From the NCBI GenBank assembly GCA_019671005.1, contig CM033732.1, forward strand, positions 10,451,932-10,515,931: DNA of 64,000 nt, written 5' to 3'. This document shows positions 21,572 to 32,699 of the stretch, one piece after another. Source of the DNA: Hibiscus mutabilis. Taxonomy: Eukaryota > Streptophyta > Magnoliopsida > Malvales > Malvaceae. How positions within the stretch are numbered: the first letter of the stretch is position 1; every line of letters starts with the position of its first letter. Below the pieces are notes generated by a model, which saw only the letters and a list, made by a program, of their open reading frames with translations, was not told the origin of the DNA and made no database searches. The position numbers were made by a program, and so were the translations under genes.

Positions 21572-23390
21572 GCCTAAGTTTTTTTAATGTTTAGGATTAT
21601 TGCTACATAAAATTTTATCTCCTTGTTTTAAAATCAAATGTATAAAAAAATAAATTATCCAATTTGTTGTAGGTTAACTGATTTTTAATCTTCAACCGAT
21701 TATAAAAGACTTAGATAATTTAACCTATTTATTGACATGATTTCGTTGAAATGAAATAGTTCTAACCGGCAAAATTTATTTCGGTTAAAAAAATTGATAT
21801 TTTAGAAATGAAAATGAAAACGAAAATATATTTTTTAAACCAAACACAATCTAATTTTTTTTTGTTAATTGTGTATCAAATAAATTTATTTTGAAATTTT
21901 TTCATATTTCGTTAAAATAGAAAATATTTTTTTAAAGATAGTACTGAGTAACTTTTATTACTTAGAAAGAGAGTCAAAAAAAGAGTTTCAAAAAAAATTA
22001 TAACGAACAACAAAGCAATAAAGAAAACTAAAAAGAGAAAATGATGAAAGGACTCTTTTCCTTTTCGAAAGAGGGAAAATTCAGTCACGCCAGTAAATGA
22101 CGCTCTCATTATTGCTTAGATAGATAAGCAGAGTCTCACTTGAACGACAAAAGACCAGGACAGTTGTTAACACACAAGAGATAAAGTGAATCCCCTATGA
22201 AACATCATCAACAGAAACTCAACAACTGTAAACAAAACTCATTATCTCAATTCAATTGGATGCTTGACAATTGATGAAGGAGTGATGAGCAAAATCAACA
22301 GTCTTGCAGGCTACTTCGCTGAATGGATCTGAATTCATCGTCAAACAACCACAAAAGGGATTTAAACAGTTGAATAACCACCAAAAATCGCACATTTGAA
22401 TCGAGCTTCGTGAAAAACTCTATACAAACGTAAATCTACCGCAAAGTTAGGAGAATAACGTGCCACAATGGTAGAGAAGAACAAGTACAACAATATGTGT
22501 GAGAAGTAGGAACCCGAAACAAAGAGATTCTAATATAAAAATATAGAGAAAAACCAACGAAAAAGCAAAAATAAAAACGAGTATACGAAAATAAAAGAAA
22601 AAAATACCAGCGGTCGGCGAACATTATCAAAACTAATGTGCTGCCAACCAAATAAAGAAATGAAAAAAAATGAATGCAAGTAAAAGAGAATAGAGAGAAA
22701 AAAAACCAGGGTGTTTGTTAAAATAATACAAAATATTCTAAAAAAACCTTAATTTCCTAAGGCCAAATAGAGATATTATGAAACCATTATTTTTTTAATT
22801 GAGTTTGATATTCATTACTTTTTTACGATATGAATATATACATTGGTTTTACACCTTTAGTAATACATACGTTTACTATATATTATTTCGTAAAAAAAAG
22901 TTTAAAAATATTTATATTATATTTTCATAATCATAATATAGTAATTTTTTCTCACTTGGATAGATGAAATAGAATTACGTAAAACAAATATACGAAGTAT
23001 AAACATATCCAGGTATGTTGACATGGTCAGAGTGGGTGAATAGAAGCCAAGTCAAACGCAGTCCGTCACATCAAATAAGCATGTTTTAGCCGAAAGAAAT
23101 TCTAGAATAATAAAGGAATATTTTATCCACGTGAATAATTATTGGGGAAAAGAACAAAATACGAAAACTTATCCGTTTAGTTTTAGAAATATTTTCCTAT
23201 TTTATTTTCTATTTTCTTTTAGTTTTTTAAAAATTTAAAAATATACTTGATTAATTGAGATAGAAACTTGTTTTTAAGAATAAAATTAGTGAAAATATGT
23301 TTAGTATCTAGTTTTTCAAAATAAAAATTAAAAATAATTATTAAATAATTAAAATATATAGTTAGAAAATATAGCAATAATAAATAAATA
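21572..23390. repeat. Segmental duplication, copy A2
   Basis: Direct copy of 9,195-11,007. It begins at AGGCCTAAG, the right end of the Tourist-like MITE, right after the E1 LTR. It has a ~30-bp extra stretch near 21,672 relative to A1. No gene seen. Confidence 0.85.
23010..23175 (+). promoter_or_regulatory. Orphan copy of the ERF gene promoter (A2)
   Basis: Same landmarks as the A1 copy: ATCCAGGTATGTTGACATGG, TCAGAGTGGGTGAATAG, AGTCAAACGCAGTCCGTCAC, ATGTTTTAG, CCACGTGAATAATTATTGG. No AP2 coding sequence follows before the E2 LTR. Confidence 0.75.
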
Positions 23391-23955
23391 AAATATAACT
23401 AAATACACTAAAGTTTTAAAATGGCACTAAAAAGATTTGAACCCGAATTAAATTAAAGTTTAGAATTAAAACACCATTGTTTTTATATTTTCTACTTTCT
23501 TAAAGTATTTTTAATGAAAATATGACAAAAAATTTTCTGTCCTTTTCAGTGCTTATTTCTATGCCCAATACCTAAAAATTAAATTTTAAACCCTAAGCCT
23601 AAATTTAAATCATAAACCCAAAATCCAAAATCATAAAAAATTCACTCTACACGTAATTCTCTAAATCCTAAACCCTAACCTTAATCCTAAACTTTATATT
23701 TTAGTATGAGGCATAAATAGGGATACCGAAAAGGGCAAAGAATTTCTATTCATGAAAACATCCTTTTTATGTTTTCAAAATTTTACCTTTTATTTTTTAA
23801 AAATTATTTCTAATTTCACAACCAAACATGTTTTCTTCAATATTTTCTTTAATCCAATCATTATTACGAATTCTTCATTCATTTTCCCTCTAATCCAATC
23901 ATTCTTAAGAATTCTTCATTCATTTTTCCTCCTCGATATTTTCTTTAATAAATTA
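23391..23955. other. A2-specific AT-rich insertion
   Basis: Absent between the corresponding points of A1 (10,990-11,007). Contains a degenerate telomere-like stretch (AAACCCTAA variants) at 23,575-23,695 and a duplicated phrase CTAATCCAATCATT near 23,850 and 23,890. No ORF with family resemblance. Confidence 0.6.
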
Positions 23956-24539
23956 TGTAATAATGGGTCCGCGCACTTGATGCGTTTTTCACAAAAATAT
24001 TTTGGATTTATGGGAGTACCCAGTTATTTTAATATTTTTTTTCATTTTTATTAAAATAACGAGTTTTGGTTTACGAAACCAGAAGAATGAGTTCGGGATT
24101 TGTTACGTGTGGGGAAGGGCGAACACACCCTACAACGCCCAAAAATTGATACCTAGCCGATTACGTAATGTCTTAACGATGGAAATTACGAATTCGTATT
24201 TAATTTGGAAATTGTGATCCCCGAATGCATGAATTTTATTATAAAATATATTTAAAAGAATATTCTTTTATATGGGATTAACGAGAAATTTACACCCCCT
24301 CTAAGTTCGAGACATAATTTTGCGAGACCCCAGATAAAAGAATATTATTCTAAACATTATAATTTAGGATTAAAAAAAGATATTTTTATATTAGAGATTA
24401 ACGAGAAAGCGACGCCCCTTTAAGTTCGAGGTACGTTTTTCACGAGAATTCCTAATAAAGAAAATCGCTTTAATTTAAAATTCGATTAAAACGAATAAAT
24501 GCAGAATATATACGTGCGAATATATACGATAATACATAT

Positions 24540-24810
24540 ATTAAACTATAAATAAGTAAATAATAATATTAGTGATAATAACAATAATAATAGCATTAAT
24601 ACTTAAGAATAATAATAATTAGTAATAATAATATTGATAACAATAATATAATAATAACAGTAATTACAAAATAATAATAATATAGATATAGATATAATAG
24701 AAATTATAATAATAATAATAACAATAATAGTACTGCATTAGTAATAATAATAATAATGATGATATTATGATAACAATAAAAATATAATATAATATAATAT
24801 AATAATAAAA
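24540..24810. repeat. AAT/ATA microsatellite-like zone in the E2 LTR
   Basis: Dense AATAATAAT and ATA variants with interruptions. Low-complexity expansion within the LTR; frames through it are artefacts. Confidence 0.85.
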
Positions 24811-24978
24811 GCTTAAAGAAGAAGGAAAAAACAATGACCGAAAAGAAATAAAGCAAGAATTTAAATGCGAAATTACAAAGGATACAAAAGTGGAAGGACC
24901 AAAGCTGCAATTTCCTCATTCATCAAAACGCGCGGATCCTCTCATCCGAGTTGGGTCATTGCGCAGGTTACACCAGGG

Positions 24979-25200
24979 GCAAAACGACGTCGTTTTGCAT
25001 CCCCTTAAATACAAGTTTTTGCCCCAAAAATTCATTGTGATATCTAATATTAAAAAATAACCAAAACTCTCTCAACCCTCTCTCCCTCACTCTCTACCCA
25101 ATCCGGCCGCCGTATGAGGTTCGCCCTAGGCCGCCATGGATCGGCGACGGAGAGTCGCTTCCTCTGGCGGCCGGAGTTCATGCAAGAAGTCTAGATGGTT
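24979..25200 (+). promoter_or_regulatory. Apparent antisense core promoter in the E2 LTR
   Basis: A perfect 20-bp palindrome GCAAAACGACGTCGTTTTGC (24,979-24,998) with an ACGT core, then a TATA-like CTTAAATACAAG at about 25,004, a C/T-rich leader (CTCTCTCAACCCTCTCTCCC, 25,068-25,090) and GGCCGCCATGG, a good start context, at 25,130-25,139. The ATG at 25,136 opens only 26 codons. It points into the element interior, opposite to gag-pol. Confidence 0.5.
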
Positions 25201-25832
25201 CGGTTCTTCCCTCTGAAGCCGAATCTACGGTTGGAATTTCCCAAATCTCACCCTAAGTAAGTAGATCTAACAAGGTCGAAGGGTTATTAATTTTTTTTTA
25301 CCTTTTTTCTGTTTTTAATTTTGTTTTTTGTTTTTTCTTTCGATCTTTTTTTTGTTATTTTTGGTTCGAATCTCCCTAAAATTTTTCACTAACTCCCTTT
25401 TGGACCTGTATGTGACCGATTTAAAGGGCAGAAGAATGGCTCTCAGTCGGCCACGTATGAGGATAATAAGGCTTAAAATGAGTGTTTAGGGCGGTGGATA
25501 TGACTGGGTGATCAGACAATGGGCGGTGGTGGCATAGGGGATAATGGGATTAGGTTTAGATTATTTTGGTTAAAATTAGGGTTTGTTTTGGTTAGAGTTT
25601 TGGATGGGGTTTAGTTAGGGTTATTTGAGGTTTTGGTGGTGGCGGCTAAAGTTGGCAAGGTCGACGGAGGCTGGGGCTTGGATGAACGTCGATATCGGCG
25701 ACTAGGATTAGGTTTAGGGTTAGATGGATAGAGTTTAGTTTAGATTGTGGGCCTGATGGATCTGTTTTAGTTTGGGTGTTGGATTGTAATATTTTTGGGC
25801 TTTAAAGGCCCGGACATAATTGGGTGTTTACA

Positions 25833-25848
25833 GCTGCCCCTCTTTGCT
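25833..25848 (-). other. E2 polypurine tract
   Basis: Minus strand GCAAAGAGGGGCAGC ends directly before the LTR start TGTAAACACCC. Confidence 0.75.
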
Positions 25849-25974
25849 TATTGTTGTATAACAACAATAGGAAAAAGAAAAAAAAAGAGAACCAATTGTT
25901 TCTGGTTTGGTTCGGCTGTGCTCAGTACATTGTCTTTGGTCTTCAATCGATCTTCTTCTCTGCTCTTGGAAAGG

Positions 25975-26490
25975 TAAACTAGGTGATCCATTCCATTGCA
26001 TTTTTAATGAGATAAGATTCATTGTTGTGATCATTCCACTATAATTTCAGGGAGATGAACTCGTTGTTGTATTCATTTCACTGTAACTTTAGGGAGATAA
26101 ATTTTTTGTCACACTTTATCTATTCCACTGTAAATTAAGGGAGATAGATTTGCCATCGTGTTCATTCCACCGCATCTTTAGGGAGATGAACTTGTGGTTG
26201 TGCTCATTCTGTTGCATCTTCAGAGAGATAAACTTGTCGTGCTCATTCCACTATAATTTTAGGGAGACGAGATTGTTGTAGCTTTATTTGTTTTACTGCA
26301 TCTTCTGAGAGACAGATTTACCGTTGGGTTCATTTCGTTGCATTTTTAGGGAGATGAACTTGTGGTGTCCATTCCACTGTAACTTAAGGGAGATAAGACA
26401 ATTGTGGCAAGATTTGTTCCACTACAACTCTAGAGAGACAAAATTGTTGTTGAGTTGATCTACTCTACTACTTGTTGGAGAGACAGAATC
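25975..26490. repeat. E2 tandem array, ~55-60-bp unit
   Basis: About nine degenerate units combining CATTCCACTGTAACTTTAG, GGGAGATGAACTTGT and GTTGTG. Unit lengths vary. Located next to the 3' LTR, the same place as the E1 array, but with an unrelated unit. Confidence 0.85.
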
Positions 26491-27435
26491 TGTAAAACTT
26501 GTTTTTGCGGGCACACTCAGGATACTATGATTAGTATGAGTCAAATGATCATAGATTTATCATGTCTAATGAATACAAAATGCTATTCGAGAATGTTATT
26601 TCGGTTCTAAAGTTGGCTTGAGCATATGTATCTGTTCTTAAACTGATATTATTAGCTGCTCGAACTTTGCTTAGTTTGAGTCACCTTTTTTTTCTTCGAT
26701 TCTAATCAAATTGTGAGATAATTATTTGCCCTAAATTTTTATTTTAACATCTCTTCGATGTATGACTAAGGGTAGTTCTCTTCCTCTTAAGCTTTTTACC
26801 CATGGAAATGTCCTTTTCGATCAGGACTGTCTCTGGTCCCTATAATTTTGGGAATCTTTTGAAAGTAATATAAGAGATCTTTTTATATTTATGGAATTTT
26901 TAGCTCACTGATCGTTATGTCAATGTATAATACTCATATAAACAAAGGCATAAGATGAAGCGAAGAATTTATTGAGAATAAAGTTCATAATATTAGGTGG
27001 TAAATATTGAAAGAGAATAAAGCAAAAAACAAAATTAGGTGCCCCAAATATTAATTAGACGAACTTCGTTGGACCATCTTACCGAGAACCCTTATGTGCC
27101 TCACATGTGTTTAGGTTACCCTAAGTGTTTTGTTGATATCCCAAGATGCAAAATTCCCCCTACAACTAAGTTTTTGAGGGAACTGATCATCACATGCCTT
27201 AGCCCTTTTGATCAAAATTTGAGCCACCCTTTTCGGGTTTTCAAATCAAAATCTCATTTGGTTTCAAGACGCCCTTTATAGGTTTTCATCTTGAACCCTC
27301 TTTTTATTTTCTGTTCTTTTTTTCTCGTTTATTTTTTGATATACCTAAAGCACCATTTTTGGGTTTTCGCCTTAGATATTTTAGAAGTTTTTTTGAAGCG
27401 CTCTTTCAGGTTTTCACTTCATTTTTCTCTTCACT
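26491..27435. other. E2 3' non-coding region
   Basis: No domain recognised. A phrase of the type CCCTTTNNGGGTTTTC recurs at about 27,220-27,245, 27,270-27,290, 27,350-27,370 and 27,400-27,415. The plus-strand frame at 27,039-27,281 (80 codons) has no family resemblance I can name; Tat elements sometimes carry an antisense ORF here, but this one is short. Confidence 0.6.
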
Positions 27436-28620
27436 TCAAGTAAAATATTTCTTGACTGAATCTGAATCCATAGGGCTAGGTAAATCTTTACCATCCATTT
27501 CAGTCAAAATCAAAGCTCCTCTAGAAAATGGTTTTTTCACAGCGTATGAACCTTCCCAATTTGGCATCTATTTCCCTAGAAAATTTTTCTAAATCGGTAG
27601 AATCTTTTTCAACATCAGATCCCCCTCCTAAAATTCCCTTAGGTGAACCTTTTTGTTATAGGCTCGTATCATCATTTTTCTGGTACATTTGACAATGTTT
27701 GATGGCTTTCAGTCTTTTTTCTTCAATTAAAGACAATTGGTCATATATGGCTTGGATCCATTCCACTTCATCTAGTTTTAGTTTTGACAAAATTCAGAGA
27801 GAAGGAATCTCAACTTCAATGGGTAGTATCACTTTAATCATATAAACTAGGGAAAAAGTGTTACCCCGGTAGAGGTACTGACTAATGTATAAAGCGTATA
27901 GAGAAAATGATAGCTTATCATGCCAATCTTTATAAGTTTCTACCATCTTTCCAATAATCTTTTTGATATTCTTGTTGGCTGCTTCCACTGCTCCGTTCAT
28001 CTGAGGACGGTATGGTGATGAATTATGATGTTGTATCTTGAACTGTTTGTACACTTCTTCTATGGTCTTATTGTTCAAGTTTAATGCGTGGTCAGATATG
28101 ATACTCTTCGGCATCCCATACCGACATATGATTTCTTTCTTCAGGAATATGTTAATTGCTGATTTGGTGACATTAGCATAGGTGGCCATTTTTACCCACT
28201 TGATAAAGTAACCAATAACCACAAAGATAAACCGATGCCCATTGGAAGCCTTCAGTGATATAGGTCCAAAGAAATCCATGCCCCACGTAGAAAATGACTA
28301 TGGGGAGTTCATAACATGTAGCAGTGATGGAGGAACGTGGATCTTATCTGCATAAATTTGACACTTGTGGCATTTTCTTGGCATAGTTGATGTAGTCCTC
28401 TTCCATTGTGGACCAATAATACACAAATCTCATAATTTGTCTTGCCATTGTGAATCCATTGGCGTGTCTTCCGCATACACCATTATGGACTTCTTCAAGA
28501 ATATTTTTGGCTTCGACAGCATCCACACACCGCAATAGCACTTGATCCTTTTTTCTCTTGTATAAGATTTCCCCATCTAGGATATACTCGCTTGCTAGCC
28601 TTTGTAGTGTCATTTTTTTA
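27436..28620 (-). pseudogene. E2 integrase, broken
   Basis: Gypsy integrase, which would insert the element cDNA. The zinc-binding N-terminal region lies at 28,613-28,344, with NGFTMARQIMRFVYYWSTME and YAKK. The catalytic core is at 28,279-27,794. First Asp is lost: the usual VVIDYF reads VVIGYF. The second Asp (SDHALNLNN) and the Glu (NGAVEAANK) are present. The C-terminal part continues in shifted frames to 27,436, where SDSVKKYFT and TGA close pol. Nonfunctional. Confidence 0.88.
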
Positions 28621-28639
28621 TTCTCATTAGCCTGCTCTG

Positions 28640-29190
28640 GGTATTTACGACTTTTTATGTATTACAAAATGTCATGATACCAAGGATGCTCATTTTTTTC
28701 ACCTTCCTCAATGTTATAGTAATAGTCCAGAGACTGGTATACACTCATTTGTATATGCCGTAAATTGGACTGCTTGTTAACTTTACTCAACAAAGACAGA
28801 GTAGCCAAGGCATCCACCATTTGGTTGTCCTCTCATGGGAGATAGTGGAGGGTAATCTCGTAGAACACCTTAATTAGATCCATAACAAGATTTTGATAAT
28901 CCATCAACTTAGAATCTCTGGTCCTCTATTCTCATCAGAGCTGGTAGATCACGAGCATAGAATCCCCATATACTTTTAACAATTTAATATTGCGCTCAAT
29001 GGAATCTCAAATCCCTATAACACATGCTTCATATTCTGCTATGTTATTTTGTGCAATCAAAATTGATCTTGCTGACAAAAGGGTAGTGATCACTCTCTGG
29101 AGAGATTAACACTGCCCTGATTCCTTTGCCCATAACATTCGAGGCGCCGTTGAAGTTTAGTCTCCAATACCTATCTTCTGGGGTACCTTG
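28640..29190 (-). pseudogene. E2 second (archaeal-like) RNase H region, broken
   Basis: Between the first RNase H and integrase. Opens with WRLNFNGAS at about 29,150, where the catalytic DGAS reads NGAS, and ends toward 28,690 with several stops. A second RNase H at this place is a hallmark of the Tat lineage. Confidence 0.65.
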
Positions 29191-29198
29191 CTCCACAG

Positions 29199-30700
29199 TC
29201 ATAACTCACTATTTGGGAAATCAAATATTAGAGGTCCATAATCATCCAGGGCTTGGCTAGCTAGGAAGTCGGCCATTGCACTCCCTTTCACAGCTTTTTG
29301 GCTTACATAAACCAAGTTAAATTCAGAAAACAAAATATGCCATCTGGCCATTCTTCCTGTCAGTGTAGTTGACTTCAACAAGTATTTAAGAGGATCCAAC
29401 TATGAGATTAGCCATGTCGTATGATACACCACGTATTGCCTTAGTCTTCTGGTAGTCCAAACCAAGGCACAACACAATTTCTCGATTGGCGAATATCTCG
29501 CTTCACATTCAGTAAATTTCTTGCTGAGATAATAAATCTCCCTTTCTTTCCTTCCTAACTCGTCATGTTGCCCAGTATACATCTCATAGAATTCTTGGAG
29601 ATAGTTAAGTAAAGAATCAATGGTTTGTTTGGGATAGGTGACATTAAAACTAGGGTATTCGACAAGTAGTGCTTGATCTTGTCGAAGGCCTTATGGTATT
29701 CATCATTCTATTCTCCTGGATTATGCTTTTTGACAAGATGGAAGATGGGATCATATTTTTTGGTCAATTGTGAAATAAACTGAGCAATGTAATTTAATAT
29801 TTCCAGTAAGCCTCTTACTTTCTTCTGAGTGCGCGAGGGTGGTAAATCTTGGATGGCATTGACCTTATCTGGATCAACTTCAATACCATTTTTGCTAACT
29901 ATAAAACCTAACAGCTTTTCTGATGCAACCCCAAAGGTATATTTTTCTAGATTTAGCTTTAACTAGTATTTTTTTAGTCTCAAGAACAATTTCCTCAAGA
30001 CCACCACATGCCCTTCCTCCGTTTGAGACTTAACAATCATGTCATCGACATACACTTCAATTTCCTTGTGCATCATATCATGGAATAGAGTAACCATGGC
30101 TTGTTGGTATGTTGCCCTTGCATTTTTCAGTCTAAAAGGCATCACCTTATAACAGAAGGTTTCATATAATGTCACGAACGTGGTTTTTTTCATATCATCA
30201 GGGTACATCTTTATTTGGTTATAACCTAAAAAATCGTTCATGAAGGAGAATAATGAATGTTTTGTTGTATTATCAACCAGGGTTTCGATGTGAGGCAATG
30301 AGAAATTATCTTTTAGGCTAGCTTTATTTAGATCCTGATAATCAACACACATTTGGACTTTGTCATCTTTCTTTGGAACATAGACTATATTGGTCACCCA
30401 TTCTGAATATTTGACTTTCTACAGAAACCTAACATTAAACTATTTCTTTACCTCCTATTTTATCTTCAGTAGTACATCAGGCCTCATCCTTCGAAGCTCC
30501 TGTTGGACTGGTTTGCAATCCTCCTTTATGGGAAGTTTATGTACAACCACATTTGTTCTTAACCTCGGTATATCTTGATAGGTCCATGCAAAGATATCTT
30601 TGAATTCTAGGAGCAACTCAATTAGATCACATCTTGTTTTAGAGGTAATGCATGTCCCGATCTTTACATCTTTATTTTCTTCTTTATATTCTAGGCTCAC
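29199..30700 (-). pseudogene. E2 reverse transcriptase and first RNase H, broken
   Basis: RT begins upstream with LPIKEDCKPVQQELRRMRPD (30,540-30,480), then VQMCVDYQDLNKAS, LFSFMNDFLGYNQIK, VMPFRLKNARATYQQAM and the active site YVDDM (near 30,045), which is intact. It continues in other frames to RNase H at 29,582-29,199: YYLSKKFTECEARYSP, LCCALVWTTRRLRQY and KGSAMADFLASQAL. Enzymes for copying RNA into DNA. At least four frame breaks. Confidence 0.9.
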
Positions 30701-30889
30701 AATTTCTACCGACTATTTGTGAGGCAAGATTTGTTTTTCATTTGCTCTACCATTCTTAATAGTTCGGGAGATAGATCACAATGTTGATCTTCTTCAAAGT
30801 ATTAAGGCTCATCTAGACACACATCTTGCTAAAAAATGAGTTTCGAATCAGTCAGAGTGTCGCTTGATACGTTAATATCAGAGACCTGA

Positions 30890-31145
30890 CACAAAATAAT
30901 GACGTCCATGGAAAAAGTGAATTTTAGGAATGTGCAATTTATATATTATAAATATATATGATGAGAAAGAAATAAGAATAAAAATGTTTGCCAGATGTAA
31001 CACAAAAAGTATCATTTTATTTACATAAGGGCAGTAAGCACATGCCCTTTACAAAAAGACCGTTGTTCCTCTCGGGCAAGAGTAAAAAGTGTGTTCTGAA
31101 TATTACTCTAAAACATTCTTAAACACTGTAGGGAGTTCTTTACCG
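30890..31145 (-). other. E2 non-coding gap between protease linker and RT
   Basis: All three minus-strand frames are dense in stops, although coding similarity exists on both sides (YTPRTVLNN at 31,150 and the acidic linker at 30,890-30,700). Either an insertion or a spliced intron; Ogre-type elements are known to carry an intron between protease and RT. Confidence 0.45.
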
Positions 31146-31146
31146 C

Positions 31147-32426
31147 TCAATTGTTCAGAACAGTTCTAGGGGTGTAAGGACAAATTCCCCTTAGATACAT
31201 TCCTTCATTTCCTTCTTTAGTCACAACATTGATGTCCAAAGCTTCCAACATTCTTTCCAACTCACTTTTTTCATTTTCTTTAATCTTCTTCGGGTGGATA
31301 AATCCTCCTGATACAAAAGTTTCAGAAAGGCAATGAAAATACATAGGTTCTCAGTTGACATCTTCTTCTGTCAGACAGGCTTTCCTCATCTCCTATTTTT
31401 TCACAATCTCGCTCATTCTTTGTTTGGCATTTGGCTTATATCCCAGGCCAAAACGATCCTATTTATTGATTACAAATGGTGCACTAACCCTGCTTTGTAG
31501 ATATTTCCCTAATCCTCTACCTACTCAGGCTCCTCTTCCCACTATCAGTTTGATTTCTATTCTTGTGGCTCTAGACAACTTTGGAGTGGGAATCTGACTC
31601 ATTTGGGCTATAATGGTTGAGTAAAAAATTCAAATGCCCAAAACGATCATTATATGGCCTTCTCATCAGTCTCTATATAAGGGGCATCATTAGTGATGAA
31701 AGATATGATGTCCTCTTCAAGATTCACAGTGACAAGCCACCCCTCAAAGATGAACTTTAATTTCTAGTAGAGTGATGATGAAATTGCCCTAGCTGAATGG
31801 ATCCAGGGTCTTCCCAACATAAAGTTATATGAGGGCTTGATATCTATTACAAGAAAAACTACGTCATATGTGTTTAGGCCCACAATTAACTACATTTCGA
31901 TTCTTCCCATTACTTTCCTTTCAATATCATCGAAAGCTCGAACTATGATATTGCAAGCCTTCATATGAGAACTGTCTGCTGGAAGCCTGTTCAAAGTGGC
32001 CAATGGTAGGACATTCAAAGCAGATCTGTTGTCAATCAGGACCTCTGGCAACGTATAGCCGTTGTATCGAGTAGTAATGTGCAGGGCTTTAGTAGATTCC
32101 ATACCACCTGGGAGTATCTCTTTATCATTGAAATATATGAAGTTATTAGCATTCAAATTGTTTGCCAACCTGTCCAATTTTTTCACCAAAATGTCATTAG
32201 GAACAAAAGTTCCATTCAGCATTTTCAGCAGCACATTTCGGTGTGATTCTGAATTTAGCAGTAAAGATAATATCAATATACGGGAAGGTAGCTTACAGAG
32301 GTGTTCGACAACACTGTATTCACTGTGTTTCAAGAATTTTAGAAATTCTTTCACATTTTCTTTAACTTGCTCATTGATTGGTGATTCAGGTTCTACATCC
32401 TTTACTTTTTCAGGCTCAATTATCAA
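31147..32426 (-). pseudogene. E2 protease and flanking linker, broken
   Basis: Upstream part (32,426-31,890) is an open frame of 178 codons: acidic lead, VKEFLKFLKHSEYSVVEHL, VPNDILVKKLDRLANNLNA, then the retropepsin core TLPEVLIDNRSALNVLP at about 32,055-32,005, where Gly of the D-N-G-S active site is Arg. It continues with RAFDDIERKVMGRIEM. The linker at 31,344-31,147 has LERMLEALDINV. Would cleave the polyprotein; inactive here. Confidence 0.85.
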
Positions 32427-32699
32427 GGATTTCCTTTTAGGATCTTCTACTTCTTTAGAAATATATCGCCTTCTGCTCCTAGTGAAGAAATCAATGCCAT
32501 TAACCTCTTTTGAATTGGTCTTTGGAGTATCATTTCCCTAAATTGTTACTCCACAATCATACTTTCATGGGAATTTCTAGTTATCATTGTAAGAAAAATA
32601 ACCTAGTTTTTGAATCGTGATCTTTGCTCTCGAAATTTTAATTCCTTCATACTTTCTTAGTCTTGAGATGATCACAACTGAGAAATTTCCCTTATAGTT

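Larger units (their letters stand above)
23956..25832 (-). repeat. E2 3' LTR, 1.88 kb
   Basis: TGTAATAATGGG at the left and GGGTGTTTACA at the right give TG...CA ends on the minus strand. Contains the conserved Tat block (24,090-24,155), an AAT-rich zone and a GC-rich plus-strand promoter-like zone. Confidence 0.85.
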
